A stretch of 64,000 bases of DNA from JAWVFM01 sp963771655 (GTDB taxonomy: Bacteria; Actinomycetota; Thermoleophilia; Solirubrobacterales; 70-9): positions 62,001 through 126,000 of the forward strand of contig CAVYUG010000018.1 in assembly GCA_963771655.1 (NCBI GenBank), written 5' to 3'. The notes below the pieces were generated by a model, which saw only the letters and a list, made by a program, of their open reading frames with translations, made no database searches and was not told where the DNA came from. How positions within the stretch are numbered: the first letter of the stretch is position 1; each line of letters opens with the position of its first letter. The position numbers and the translations under genes were made by a program. This document shows positions 1-9,456 of this stretch, piece after piece.

Positions 1-545
1 CCTCGGGCCTCATGAACCTGCTCTCGGTCGCCGCGGCCTACGGCGTCCTCACCTTCGTCTTCCAGGAGGGGCACGGCGCGCACCTGATCGGATTGCCCGG
101 GCCAACGCCGATCGTGAGCTACGTGCCGCTCTTGATGTTCGCGATCCTGTTCGGCCTCTCGATGGACTACCAGGTGTTCCTGCTGACGCGGATCCAGGAG
201 CACTACCGCGAGTCGGGCGACAACCACGAGGCGGTGGTCGATGGCCTGGCCGTGAGCGCTCGCGTGATCACGGCGGCGGCGCTCATCATGGTGTGCGTCT
301 ACACGAGCTTCGTGCTAAACGGGAACCCGGTCGTGAAGGAGTTCGGCCTGGGGCTGGCGGTCGCCATCGCCGTCGATGCAACGGTCGTGCGGTGCGTGCT
401 CGTCCCGGCGGTGATGGTGATCCTCGGCAAGGCCAACTGGTGGATGCCGCGGTTCCTGCGGCGCGTGCCGCGCGTGGGAATCGAGGGCGAGGAGTTCTTC
501 CGCGAGCGCGACGAGGCGGCGGCGAAGGCCACGGCCGCGAGCTGA
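1..545 (+). CDS. MMPL/RND family transporter, C-terminal part (5' end outside window)
   Basis: The reading frame is already open at the left edge (first full codon at 3), so only about the last 180 residues are seen. They hold four hydrophobic segments and the family motif GLSMDYQVFLLTRIQEHY, typical of the C-terminal half of MMPL proteins, which use proton motive force to export lipids or hydrophobic compounds across the cytoplasmic membrane. The tail is basic then acidic and ends in Ala/Lys-rich residues. The internal ATG at 12 is not a likely start because the upstream codons (SGL) match the usual helix. Substrate cannot be judged from this part. Confidence 0.85.
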   Translation, partial: SGLMNLLSVAAAYGVLTFVFQEGHGAHLIGLPGPTPIVSYVPLLMFAILFGLSMDYQVFLLTRIQEHYRESGDNHEAVVDGLAVSARVITAAALIMVCVYTSFVLNGNPVVKEFGLGLAVAIAVDATVVRCVLVPAVMVILGKANWWMPRFLRRVPRVGIEGEEFFRERDEAAAKATAAS

Positions 546-565
546 GCGCGGCGCAAAGTCCAAGG

Positions 566-602
566 GGGCGAGTTGACCCGGATATACCGGGCAAACTCGC
601 CC
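566..602. repeat. Hairpin-forming inverted repeat after the MMPL gene
   Basis: Arms GGGCGAGTT and CCCGG pair with CCGGG and AACTCGCCC around an ATATA loop, with one 2x2 internal mismatch. It starts 21 bases after the MMPL stop and could act as a transcription terminator without a T-tract. A short direct repeat (CGCGGCGCAA-GTCC, near 547 and 613) lies on both sides, so a small inserted element is also possible. Confidence 0.6.
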
Positions 603-693
603 GCCTGATTCCGCGGCGCAAGTCCGCCTCCCCCAGTCGCCCAGCGTGGAGCGGCTCGCCCGCGGGTTACCCCCGCGCATAGACTCCCGCGCG

Positions 694-2850
694 ATGGAGG
701 AGTCGGCCGGCAAGCGCACGCCGCGGGTGCTTGCCATCGACGCCGGCGGGACGATGACCGACACGTTCATCGTCGACGAGGCCGGGGAGTTCGTCGTCGG
801 CAAGGCGCAGACGACGCCGGACGACGAGTCGGCCGGCTTCATGGACTCCGCCCGCGACGCGCTCGGGCAGTGGGACTCGACGCCCGAGGAGGCGTTCGGG
901 GCCATCGCGTCGGGCATCTACTCGGGAACGGCGATGCTGAACCGGCTGCTCTCGCGGGAGGGACGGAGGGTCGGCGTGATCGTCACCGCGGGGCAGGAGG
1001 ACTACCTCGAGCTCGAGCGGGGGATCCAGACCTTCCTCGGCTACTCCTACGCCGACCGCCTCCATCTCGCCACCCACTACCACAACCCGCCGCTGGTCCC
1101 TCGCGAGCTGGTGCACGGCGTGCGGGGCCGGATCGACGGCTTCGGCGAGGAGGCGCTGCCGCTGCGGGAGGCCGATGTGCGCGAGGCCGCCGCCGCGCTG
1201 CTCGACGCGGACGTCGACGGCATCGTCGTGTCGTTGCTGTTCAGCTACCGAAACGGCGAGCACGAGCTGCGGGTGGGCGAGATCCTCGCGGAGGAGAAGG
1301 AGCAGCGCGGCCTCGATGGCGAGGTTCCGGTCTACCTCTCGTGCGAGCTCTACCCGATGCGCCGCGACCTGCCGCGGCTGAACTCGACGCTGGTCGAGGC
1401 GTACGCCGCCGAGCCCTCGCGCGGGCAGCTGCAGCGCGTGCGCGATCAAACCAGGCAGGCCGGCGCCGGCTTCGAGCTGCGGGTGATGGCCGCGCACGGC
1501 GGGACGATCTCGATCGAGGCGCGCGAGCTCGCCCGCACGCTCGTATCCGGGCCGATCGGCGGGGTCGTCGGCGGGGCGGAGCTGGCGCGGAAGCTCGGTG
1601 AGCGCAACGTGCTCTGCACCGACATCGGCGGCACCTCCTTCGACATCGCGCTCATCACCGACGCCCGGTTCGAGATCACGCCGACACCCGATATCGCGCG
1701 CTTCGTACTCAACATCCCCCTGGTGCGGATCGACTCGGTTGGCGCGGGCACCGGGTCCTTCGTGCGCGTCAACCCGAACTCGCGCAGGCCCGAGCTCGGC
1801 CCTGACTCGGCGGGCGCTCGAATCGGCGTGTGCTGGCCCGAGGGCGGCCTGGAGACGATCTCGGTCACGGATCTCGACCTCGTGCTGGGACGGGTCAACC
1901 CGGATTACTTCCTGGGCGGCGATGTCGACCTCGACCCCGAGCGGGCGGAAGCGGAGGTCCGCCGCCAGCTCGCCGAGCCGCTCGGCCTCGGGGTCCCCGA
2001 GGCCGCGGCGGGGGTGATCGAGCTCTTCGAGCAGACGCTGCGAAACGAGGCGGTCGGGCGCGTGCTGGGCAAGGGCTACTCGCCGGCGGACTACACGCTC
2101 CTCTGCTACGGCGGTGGCGGCCCGCTGCATGTGGCCGGCTACACCGAGGGCGTCGCCTACCGCGACGTTCTGGTCCCCGCGTGGGCCGCGGGCTTCTCGG
2201 CCTACGGATGCGCCTGCGCCGACTTCGAGTATCGCTACGACCAGACGATCGACTACCCGATCGAGCCGGCGCAGGACGAGCTGGAGAAGGCGGGGATCGC
2301 GATGATGATCACGGGGGCGTGGCTCGGGCTGGAGGACCGCGTCGCCGATGAGTTCGCGAAGTCCCGGGTCGACCGCGAGGCGATCGAGTTCACCCACATC
2401 GTGCGCATGCAGTACTTCGGGCAGCTCAACGACATCGAGATCGTGTCCCCGCGTGCCGAGCTCGACGAGGCCGAGCACCTCGACGAGCTGATCGACGCCT
2501 TCGAGGACGCCTACGCCAAGGTCTACGCGCGCTCGGCCCGCTCGCCGGAGCTCGGCTACCTCGTCACGCACGCCGTCGTCACCGGCAGCGTCGACGTCGA
2601 GAAGCCGGCGCTGCCGGACCTTCCCGAGAGGAGCGGCTCGCCCTCGTCGAAGGGCTCCCGCGAGGTCTGGTGGAGCGACGGGTTCGTCGAGACCACGCTC
2701 TACGAGCTCGAGGACGTCGGCGCCGGCCACGAGGTCTCGGGGCCGGCCGTGGTGGAGTCGCCGTCGACCACGTTCACGATCCCGCCCGGCCGGGCGGCGC
2801 GCCTCGACCGGCGCGGGATCTTCCACCTCGGCACGGCGGCCGAGTCCTGA
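694..2850 (+). CDS. acxA: Acetone carboxylase-type beta subunit (HyuA/hydantoinase A family)
   Basis: 718 residues. Near the N-terminus it has the ATP-binding motif DAGGTMTDTFIVD and the stretch GIYSGTAMLNRLLSR, with a second phosphate-binding motif CTDIGGTSFDIAL near residue 310; these match the beta subunit of acetone carboxylases more closely than plain hydantoinases. That enzyme carboxylates acetone to acetoacetate using ATP in the cytoplasm, together with alpha and gamma subunits. The ATG at 694 is preferred over 646 because the motif then lies about 15 residues in, as usual. The partner alpha-gamma protein is 6.6 kb downstream (9457), an unusual separation. The true substrate could be another ketone or a hydantoin-like compound. 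Confidence 0.85.
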   Translation: MEESAGKRTPRVLAIDAGGTMTDTFIVDEAGEFVVGKAQTTPDDESAGFMDSARDALGQWDSTPEEAFGAIASGIYSGTAMLNRLLSREGRRVGVIVTAGQEDYLELERGIQTFLGYSYADRLHLATHYHNPPLVPRELVHGVRGRIDGFGEEALPLREADVREAAAALLDADVDGIVVSLLFSYRNGEHELRVGEILAEEKEQRGLDGEVPVYLSCELYPMRRDLPRLNSTLVEAYAAEPSRGQLQRVRDQTRQAGAGFELRVMAAHGGTISIEARELARTLVSGPIGGVVGGAELARKLGERNVLCTDIGGTSFDIALITDARFEITPTPDIARFVLNIPLVRIDSVGAGTGSFVRVNPNSRRPELGPDSAGARIGVCWPEGGLETISVTDLDLVLGRVNPDYFLGGDVDLDPERAEAEVRRQLAEPLGLGVPEAAAGVIELFEQTLRNEAVGRVLGKGYSPADYTLLCYGGGGPLHVAGYTEGVAYRDVLVPAWAAGFSAYGCACADFEYRYDQTIDYPIEPAQDELEKAGIAMMITGAWLGLEDRVADEFAKSRVDREAIEFTHIVRMQYFGQLNDIEIVSPRAELDEAEHLDELIDAFEDAYAKVYARSARSPELGYLVTHAVVTGSVDVEKPALPDLPERSGSPSSKGSREVWWSDGFVETTLYELEDVGAGHEVSGPAVVESPSTTFTIPPGRAARLDRRGIFHLGTAAES

Positions 2851-2864
2851 GGGATCACGAGATC

Positions 2865-3257
2865 GTGGACCCTCTGCGCAACGCGACCAGCATCACCCGG
2901 GTGGTCCCGGCCCTCTTCCGGCGCCTCGACGGCATGATCGCCCACCTCCGCGTCGTCGAAGGCTCGACCGCGGGGATGAGCGACGACGTCGCCCGCATGC
3001 GGCGAGAGCTGACCGAGGTGCTCCAGTCCATCCACGCCGACACGACGGCGATGGCTCGGCGGGTTGACGAGATGGCGACCGAGGTCGAGGCCCTGGGCAA
3101 GCGCCTGGGCGGGCTGGAGGACTCGCTCGCGTCGGTCGACGCCGTCATGGGTCGCTTCAGCCGCCGGGGACGGCGTGCGCAGCGCGAGGCCGCCGCGGCC
3201 GCCGCCGCCGCCCAGGCGGACGCGGAGCAGGCCGGGCCGAGCGCGGATGGCGAGTAG
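2865..3257 (+). CDS. Small coiled-coil protein of unknown function
   Basis: 130 residues from a GTG start 14 bases after the carboxylase beta stop. The middle (about 20-100) is a heptad-rich helix with repeated Met, Leu and charged residues, consistent with a coiled coil; the end is an Ala-rich, acidic tail after a basic RRGRRAQR patch. No enzymatic motif or membrane segment is visible. It resembles the phasin-like or nucleoid-tail proteins of actinobacteria in composition only, so function is unassigned. Close spacing suggests co-transcription with acxA and with the hydrolase that overlaps its last 11 bases. Confidence 0.6.
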   Translation: MDPLRNATSITRVVPALFRRLDGMIAHLRVVEGSTAGMSDDVARMRRELTEVLQSIHADTTAMARRVDEMATEVEALGKRLGGLEDSLASVDAVMGRFSRRGRRAQREAAAAAAAAQADAEQAGPSADGE

Positions 3258-4167
3258 TCGCCGAATGGCCGTAACGCCGCAACTCTCCGAGGAGCGCCGC
3301 GTGACGGTCGGCGAGATCGAGCTCGCCCATCAGACGATCGGCGACCCCTCGGATCCGCCGATGCTCCTGGTGATGGGGCTCGCCTCGCAGATGATCGGCT
3401 GGCCCGACGCCTTCTGCGACCTGCTCGCCGAGCGCGGCTTCTTCGTCATCCGCTTCGACAACCGCGACTGCGGGCACTCGACGATCCTGGCCGACGCCGG
3501 CACGCCCTCGCCTCGCGACGGGCTCGAGTCCGGCCGGGTTCCCTACACGCTCTCCGACATGGCCGGCGACGCCGCGGGCCTCCTCGACGTGCTCGAGGTG
3601 GCCGCCGCGCACGTTGTCGGCGTCTCGATGGGCGGGATGATCGCGCAGACGCTCGCCATCGACCACCCGGAGCGTGTGCTGTCGCTGGCGTCGATCATGT
3701 CGACGACGGGCGAGCGCTCGGTCGGGCAGGCGACCCAGGAGGCGCAGGAGATGCTGTGGCGGCGCCCGCCCCTCGACGATCGCGAGGCATTTGCGGAGGA
3801 GATCGTCTTGGTCCGCTCGGTCATCGGGTCGCAGGGCCTCGAGCGGGACGAGGAATGGTCGCGCGACGTGGCGCGGCGCGCGTTCGACCGGGGCATCTAC
3901 CCGGATGGGTCGATGCGCCAGATCGCCGCGATCGTGGCCTCCGGAGATCGCACCGAGGCGCTGCGCCGACTCGACGTGCCGACCGTCGTGGTCCACGGAA
4001 CGGGCGACCCCCTGATCGGGGTCTCGGGCGGCGAGGCGACTGCGGCGGCGATCCCGGGGGCCGAGCTGGTGCTGATCGAGGGGATGGGCCACGACCTGCC
4101 GCCCGCGGCGTGGGAGCGGATCGTCGGCGCCATCGCCACAAACGCCGCGCGGGCCGCCGTCTCCTAG
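3247..4167 (+). CDS. Alpha/beta-fold hydrolase
   Basis: 306 residues if translation starts at ATG 3247, which overlaps the previous gene; ATG 3265 is an alternative. The nucleophile elbow is GVSMGG (Ser about 127) and the catalytic His is in GMGHDLP (about 282), with the acid probably in HGTGDP. The N-terminal NRDCGHS motif matches esterases of the aclacinomycin methylesterase/peroxidase-like group. It is a soluble cytoplasmic enzyme acting on an ester or epoxide-type substrate; which one cannot be told. Its place in an apparent operon with acxA hints at ketone or ester catabolism, but that is inference. Confidence 0.8.
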   Translation: MASSRRMAVTPQLSEERRVTVGEIELAHQTIGDPSDPPMLLVMGLASQMIGWPDAFCDLLAERGFFVIRFDNRDCGHSTILADAGTPSPRDGLESGRVPYTLSDMAGDAAGLLDVLEVAAAHVVGVSMGGMIAQTLAIDHPERVLSLASIMSTTGERSVGQATQEAQEMLWRRPPLDDREAFAEEIVLVRSVIGSQGLERDEEWSRDVARRAFDRGIYPDGSMRQIAAIVASGDRTEALRRLDVPTVVVHGTGDPLIGVSGGEATAAAIPGAELVLIEGMGHDLPPAAWERIVGAIATNAARAAVS

Positions 4168-4278
4168 GCGCTCCACAGCGGACGATCGGTCAATCCACCG
4201 GCCGAGGCCCCTCAAGCATTCGAGCATGGGTCCGATACCAGTGTGGACGGGCTGGATGCCCGTCGTCTGGTTGGAAAA

Positions 4279-7200
4279 ATGCGGAGACGGCGCCTCAGCG
4301 GACGGAACCTGGGCCTCGTGGTGGCGATGGCGTTGCTCGCCGTTCCGGCGAGCGCCCAGGCGACGACCGCGAGCTGGACCGGGACCACCAGCAGCGACTG
4401 GGCAACGGCGTCGAACTGGTCGTGCGCGTGCGTCCCCGGCTCCGGCGACACCGTCAACATCAGCGGCGGGACCGGCAATCCGGTCGTCTCGACGGCAGGC
4501 GAGCACATAGCGATCGTCAACATCGGCGCCGGAAAGTCGCTGAGCGTCAGTGGGCTCGGCGCGAGCCTCACCAACGACAACGGCCTGATCGACGTTGCCG
4601 CGGGGGGGAGCCTGACCGTCGGCGGCGGCGGAACGCTGATCCTGCAGGACGGCGCACACATCGACGACGCCGGGCCGACGACGATCGCCTCGGGCGGCCT
4701 CCTCAAGCACCAGGGGAGCGCCACCGGCAACGTCAACGACCCCCTGACCGTCGACGGGACGGTGCTCGAGAATGGTGGCGGCCTCAACCTGCGTGGAGCC
4801 AATGTCACGGATCACCTCGCCGGCACGCTTCAGACGACGGGCGGCTTCATCCAGCTCGGTGACAAGGGTGACGGCCAGGACCCGACGACCTTCGTGCTCG
4901 ACGGAACCAGCACGTTCGACTCGAGCGGCGGCGGCGCGATCCGCGAAAACGCCGCCGACGTCACGATCGATCTCAACGGCCGCACCCTCAGCGTCGACGG
5001 TGACTTCACGCACAACGCCGGCACGCTCACGGGAGCCGGGCTCCTGGGTGGGCCGGGAGCGCTTCATCTGACCGGCGGCAACCTCGGCTCCGCGGGGACC
5101 CTCACCGTCGGCCCGGGCGCGACTCTGTCGGTGGAGTCCCCCACGGCCGGCACCGGAACCCGATCGATAGCCAATAACGGCCGCATCGCCCTGAAAACCA
5201 CCAACACCCTCACGGTTCCGAACGGATACATGCAGGGCTCGGGAGGCGTGCTCGCAATCGCCACGGCCGGTCCCGGCTCGTCCGGCAGGCTGACCGTCGG
5301 CGGCAACGTCGCGCTCGGCGGAACCCTCGAGATGAACCCGACCGCCACCTACGCGGCCGGAGCGACCCTCGGCGACTCGATCGACGTCATCGGCTACTCC
5401 GCCGGTACCCAGACCGGCTCGTTCTGTGCGATCACGTCCGTGCCCGCGCTGGCGGGCGGCATGAAGTTCACCGCCGATTACGACCACTCGGGCAACAAGG
5501 TGAGCGCGGCGGTTTCGTCCACCGGCATCCCCGACACCTGCAACCCGCTGCCTCCGCCCACGTTCACCGCCACCAGCCCGCCCTCACCGGACGCCGACAA
5601 CCACCCCTTCATCATCGGTGACGCGGCGACCGGCTCGACCGTCCAGCTCTACACGACCGCGGACTGCTCCGGCCCGCTCGCCGCGAGCGGGTCGGCGGCG
5701 AGCTTTGCCACGCCGGGCCTCCAGGTGACTGTGCCCGACGACTCGACGACCACCTTCCACGGGACGGCGACCATCGGCTCGACGACCTCGACCTGTTCGA
5801 CGAGCTCGATCACGTACGTCCACAAGAAGGCGGACGGCGTGCCCGCGAACACCTCGCCGCCGCAGATCACGGGGACGCCCGAGGTCGGACACGTACTGAG
5901 CTGCTCGCAGGGAACCTGGACGAACAACCCAACCAGCTTCTCCTACAAGTGGAACCGCGACGGGACGGCGATCGCGGGCGCGACCAGCTCGGACTACACC
6001 GCTCTCAGCGCCGACAGCGGGCACGGGCTCACCTGCACCGTCACCGCCGGTAACGCCGCGGGGACCGCGTCCGCGACGAGCGCGGCCGTCACGGTCACCG
6101 GCCCGACGACGAAGCCGCCGCTCGCGACCGCCGGGCCCACGGTCGTCCTCGGTGCCCCCGGCGCACCGCTGTCGTGCACCCAGGGGACGTGGATCAACGG
6201 CCCGACCAGGTTCGCCTACCGGTGGAGCCGTGACGCCGCCGCGATCGGGGGCGCGAGCAGCGCCGTCTACCAGCCGACCACCGCCGACGTCGGTCACGCC
6301 CTCACGTGCACGGTCGTCGCGTCGAACGCGGCCGGCGGCTCCGGCAGGACCAGCGCGCCCCTGGCGATGCCCTCGCAGCAGGCCCCGCCGGCCTGCAGGG
6401 AGGTGAGGACCACGTTCGGCGCGGGCGGCGTCACGGCAACGGTCCCGATCTACATGGGCTGCCAGAGCCTTCAGGCAGTCGAGGCGTTCGCTCGGTGCCT
6501 GCCGTCACAGAACGGCCGCGGCTACTCGGCGACGCCCTACCCGGCGGGGACGTTCCTCGGCAGCGGTTTCGCCTCGCCGCCGCCGACACCGCGCCCCCCG
6601 CCGGGTGTCGGTCAGGTCCCGCGCGGGGGTGTGGCGACGCAGGCCTGCCTCATCAGCTACGAGGTGATCATGGGGCCTGCCGGGAAGGGAAAGGCGAGCG
6701 CTCGGGTCACGCTCCGGGCCAAGGGTCTCACCGGTGGAGCCGGTGGATGCGGCGCGCTCTCGCTCACGCGGAGCGGGCGGGCGCAGAAGGTGCTCGAGCG
6801 CAGCAGGAGCGTCACGCTCCACAGCACGACGACCGTGCGTGACGCGAGTGGCAACAAGACCGTCACCCACCAGACGAGCACGGCCAGGCGAAGCGCGAAG
6901 GGTCGCGGCTGTCCGTCCGCGCCGGCGCTGACCAATTTCAATCTGAGCCGCTCGAAGTTCCATGCCGCCGCGCGCGGCGTGAGCATCACGAAGTTCCCGA
7001 AGACGGGCCCGACGGTGAGCTACAAGGACACACAGCCCGCGGACACCACGTGGACTGTCGACCGCGTCGTGCGGGGCATCGTCAAGGGCCACAAATGCGT
7101 CGTGGCGCCCAAGCGCATCCACGGCAAGCCGCGCCGGTGCACCGGCTACCAGCCCGTCGCCGCATTCATCCATCACGACCGACGCGGGCGCAACCGCTTC

Positions 7201-7323
7201 CACTTCAACGGCAACGTCGGCGGGACGAAGCTGCGGGCCGGGAAGTACTTCCTGGTCGCGATCGCAAGCCGCCACCACACCTCCGGAAGGTCCGTGAGCG
7301 TCCCCTTCCGCATTTCTCGCTGA
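4279..7323 (+). CDS. Large secreted repeat protein with beta-helix and Ig-like domains
   Basis: 1014 residues. A basic start (MRRRRLSGRN) followed by a hydrophobic run ending in AQA gives a clear signal peptide. Residues about 30-400 are Gly/Thr/Asn-rich with repeated 'TVGGGGTL' and 'LSVSG' units, like autotransporter-type beta-helix repeats. Two tandem domains near 540-700 share the pattern G-x-L-S-C-(S/T)-Q-G-T-W ... Y-x-W-x-R-D, found in actinobacterial Ig-like surface proteins. A Cys-rich and basic C-terminal domain follows; no LPXTG or membrane anchor is seen. Probably an exported, loosely wall-bound protein. A GTG at 4243 would add 12 residues before the signal and is less likely. Confidence 0.75.
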   Translation: MRRRRLSGRNLGLVVAMALLAVPASAQATTASWTGTTSSDWATASNWSCACVPGSGDTVNISGGTGNPVVSTAGEHIAIVNIGAGKSLSVSGLGASLTNDNGLIDVAAGGSLTVGGGGTLILQDGAHIDDAGPTTIASGGLLKHQGSATGNVNDPLTVDGTVLENGGGLNLRGANVTDHLAGTLQTTGGFIQLGDKGDGQDPTTFVLDGTSTFDSSGGGAIRENAADVTIDLNGRTLSVDGDFTHNAGTLTGAGLLGGPGALHLTGGNLGSAGTLTVGPGATLSVESPTAGTGTRSIANNGRIALKTTNTLTVPNGYMQGSGGVLAIATAGPGSSGRLTVGGNVALGGTLEMNPTATYAAGATLGDSIDVIGYSAGTQTGSFCAITSVPALAGGMKFTADYDHSGNKVSAAVSSTGIPDTCNPLPPPTFTATSPPSPDADNHPFIIGDAATGSTVQLYTTADCSGPLAASGSAASFATPGLQVTVPDDSTTTFHGTATIGSTTSTCSTSSITYVHKKADGVPANTSPPQITGTPEVGHVLSCSQGTWTNNPTSFSYKWNRDGTAIAGATSSDYTALSADSGHGLTCTVTAGNAAGTASATSAAVTVTGPTTKPPLATAGPTVVLGAPGAPLSCTQGTWINGPTRFAYRWSRDAAAIGGASSAVYQPTTADVGHALTCTVVASNAAGGSGRTSAPLAMPSQQAPPACREVRTTFGAGGVTATVPIYMGCQSLQAVEAFARCLPSQNGRGYSATPYPAGTFLGSGFASPPPTPRPPPGVGQVPRGGVATQACLISYEVIMGPAGKGKASARVTLRAKGLTGGAGGCGALSLTRSGRAQKVLERSRSVTLHSTTTVRDASGNKTVTHQTSTARRSAKGRGCPSAPALTNFNLSRSKFHAAARGVSITKFPKTGPTVSYKDTQPADTTWTVDRVVRGIVKGHKCVVAPKRIHGKPRRCTGYQPVAAFIHHDRRGRNRFHFNGNVGGTKLRAGKYFLVAIASRHHTSGRSVSVPFRISR

Positions 7324-7345
7324 TTAGAGTCACCTCGGTGGTGAC

Positions 7346-8911
7346 TTGACGGACGCCTACGAGGCTTACACGAAGGCCCGGGGCCTGCGGCCCGTGCTGG
7401 TGGCCGGAATCACCCTCGACGAGTACACGCCGATGATGTCCATCGGCCCGGGTGGCTCGCGCGCCGACGGCGCGACGGGCGCCCTGCTGGGCGACCTCCC
7501 GGCGACGCTCCTTCACTCCACCTACGCGGAGAGCGCGACGCGCGATGGCCGCACCTTCACCCTCGTCGTGGCGACGATCAGCGAGGCCGTCGCGTTCGCC
7601 CGCAATCTGAGCTGCCGCGAGCGCAAGGTCCAGCGTGATCTCGCCCGCACCGAGCTCGCGCGCTTCGGCGACTCGCGGGAGGTGGAGCTCGAGAGCGCCG
7701 AGTTCGACGAGCGGTTCGCGCTGCAGGCGCCCCCGGGGATCGACGCCAGCTGGCTTCGCCAGCTCTTCACCCCGGCGCTCATCGACTGGCTGACGACGAA
7801 CGCGCCGCAGGGCTTCTGCTTCGAGCTCAACGAGGGCCATTTCTGCGCGGCGATCCCGGGGCACGCGGAGGACGCGGGCGTCCTCGACGCTCTGGTGGCG
7901 GCGGCCAATCGCGTCGCCGGGCGCGTCCGCGAGGAGGCCACCGAAGGCGCCGGCCACGAGAGCCAGGCCGCGGAGCTCGTGCGCGACGATCGCTTCGAGC
8001 GCATGCTCGGCCGTGTGGAGTTCGACTCGCCGCCTCCCGACGTGGGGACGGCGGCCGATCGCTACATGGGAATCGCCCTGCGGAGGCCGGGGCACGCGCT
8101 GAGGGCGATCGGGAGCAGCTTCAGGCACGGTCCCTCCCTGTGGGCGCTGGTGGCGCTCGCCGCCGTCGCGCTCACCCTCGTCCTCGGCCACGGCAGCGGG
8201 TGGGAGCTCGGTCTGAACGTCGCCGTCTGGCTGATACCGGTCTTCATCGGCGCCCTCGTGGTACTCGTCCTCAACATCCGCCGCCAGGCGAAGGCGCTGG
8301 CCACCCGGCTGGGGGAGGAGGCGTTCGTCCGCGGCTACGCGGCGAGCCGCGGCCTGCGGGTCGTCGACCCGGCCGGGTTCCAGGTGGAGCACGCGCGGCT
8401 GCGGCTGCCCGGAGCGGTGCGGCACGCGATGGTCGGCGCGCTGCCGGGCACGCAGCTCGACGGGGCGATCGCCCTGGTCGACTCCGGGGTCGAGAAGGAG
8501 GCCGAGCTCTCGTCGAGCGCAACGGGCGCAATCGCGAGCAGCGCGCTCGGGATGTTCGGGTTCGGTGTCGACGACGACCGAACCTACGACGCGGTCGTCT
8601 TCGAGGCGCCGGGCGCGGCAAGCGCGAATCTCGACGAGTTGAGCGCCGCCGCCGCCGCGGGCGCGTCGGAGAGCATCTCGCGGTCGGTGTCGGGGATGAG
8701 GTTCGGCCAGGGCCTCGACGTAAAACAGGCGGTGGGCCTGTTCCAGGCCTGGCAGGGTGGGATGGGCCAGCGGGTCATCGCCGACGGCGACACGCTCGCC
8801 TGTGTCCGGACCGCCTCGCGGACCGGACGGAGCGCCAACGAGCTCGACGCTGCGTGCGCGCAGGCGGCCGCGGTCGCGACCCGTGCGGCGGCGCACGCGG
8901 CGGCGGGTTGA
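7346..8911 (+). CDS. Conserved-looking membrane protein of unknown function
   Basis: 521 residues from a TTG start. The first about 245 residues are soluble and carry no motif I recognise; two adjacent membrane helices follow (about 265-315), joined by a short HGSGWE loop, and the rest is a soluble, Ser/Ala-rich domain. The topology suggests a two-helix hairpin with both large domains in the cytoplasm. It is followed by a small gene (8936) probably in the same operon. Nothing links it by sequence to the surrounding carboxylase genes. Start choice is uncertain because no strong ribosome site is visible. Confidence 0.6.
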   Translation: MTDAYEAYTKARGLRPVLVAGITLDEYTPMMSIGPGGSRADGATGALLGDLPATLLHSTYAESATRDGRTFTLVVATISEAVAFARNLSCRERKVQRDLARTELARFGDSREVELESAEFDERFALQAPPGIDASWLRQLFTPALIDWLTTNAPQGFCFELNEGHFCAAIPGHAEDAGVLDALVAAANRVAGRVREEATEGAGHESQAAELVRDDRFERMLGRVEFDSPPPDVGTAADRYMGIALRRPGHALRAIGSSFRHGPSLWALVALAAVALTLVLGHGSGWELGLNVAVWLIPVFIGALVVLVLNIRRQAKALATRLGEEAFVRGYAASRGLRVVDPAGFQVEHARLRLPGAVRHAMVGALPGTQLDGAIALVDSGVEKEAELSSSATGAIASSALGMFGFGVDDDRTYDAVVFEAPGAASANLDELSAAAAAGASESISRSVSGMRFGQGLDVKQAVGLFQAWQGGMGQRVIADGDTLACVRTASRTGRSANELDAACAQAAAVATRAAAHAAAG

Positions 8912-8935
8912 CGGCGGCGGAGGGGGTGTGAGATC

Positions 8936-9454
8936 GTGCCCGACGAGGACGCCGGGATGGATTTCTTCGACAAGCTGAAGGCCGACGGCCAGGGCATCGA
9001 GCAGGCGCGCGAGCTCATGAGCCAGCCGGGCTTCGCGGACATGGTCCGCCAGGCCCAGGCGATGGCTCAGCAGATGCAGGGCTCGGGCCAGATGCAGGAG
9101 ATGATGGCCTACGCGCAGCGCGCATCGGCGCTGGCGACCTCCGGGGTCCCGACCCCGGCGACCGTGAAGTCGATCGAAATGCTCGCGGCGCCAGAGGCCG
9201 CAGCGCCCGGCGGCGCGCCGCCGGGCTTCGGCCCGGCCGGCGAGGCACCCTCGGCCGTGCCGGGCATGGCGATGCCCCAGCAGGCGAAGGTGACGGTCGA
9301 GGTCGCGCCCCAGGGCAAGCCCGCCTACGAGGCGACGTTCACGCAGTCGATCCCCGAGCAGGTGAAGAGCATGCTGGCGCCGGGAAGCGCGATCACGGTC
9401 CGCGTCGACCCGAACGACCCGAATTCGATGATGTGGTGGGGGGGACCGGCGTAG
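8936..9454 (+). CDS. Small Met/Gln-rich soluble protein of unknown function
   Basis: 172 residues, GTG start preceded by GGAGGGGG about seven bases upstream. The N-terminal third is helical and rich in Met and Gln (pattern QAMAQQMQGSGQMQEMM); a Pro/Ala/Gly linker leads to a C-terminal beta-rich segment ending in VRVDPNDPNSMMWWGG. That ending resembles the SHOCT/DUF-type modules of actinobacterial membrane-associated proteins in which a D-P-x-D-P motif is frequent. It lies 24 bases after the membrane protein gene and 2 bases before the carboxylase alpha gene, so these three are probably transcribed together. Confidence 0.6.
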   Translation: MPDEDAGMDFFDKLKADGQGIEQARELMSQPGFADMVRQAQAMAQQMQGSGQMQEMMAYAQRASALATSGVPTPATVKSIEMLAAPEAAAPGGAPPGFGPAGEAPSAVPGMAMPQQAKVTVEVAPQGKPAYEATFTQSIPEQVKSMLAPGSAITVRVDPNDPNSMMWWGGPA

Positions 9455-9456
9455 CG

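Noticed and set aside
3157..5487. Minus-strand open frame of about 770 codons opposite the hydrolase and secreted protein
   Set aside because: No motif, crosses two clear genes, and has the Arg/Gly/Val-rich make-up of antisense GC-rich DNA.
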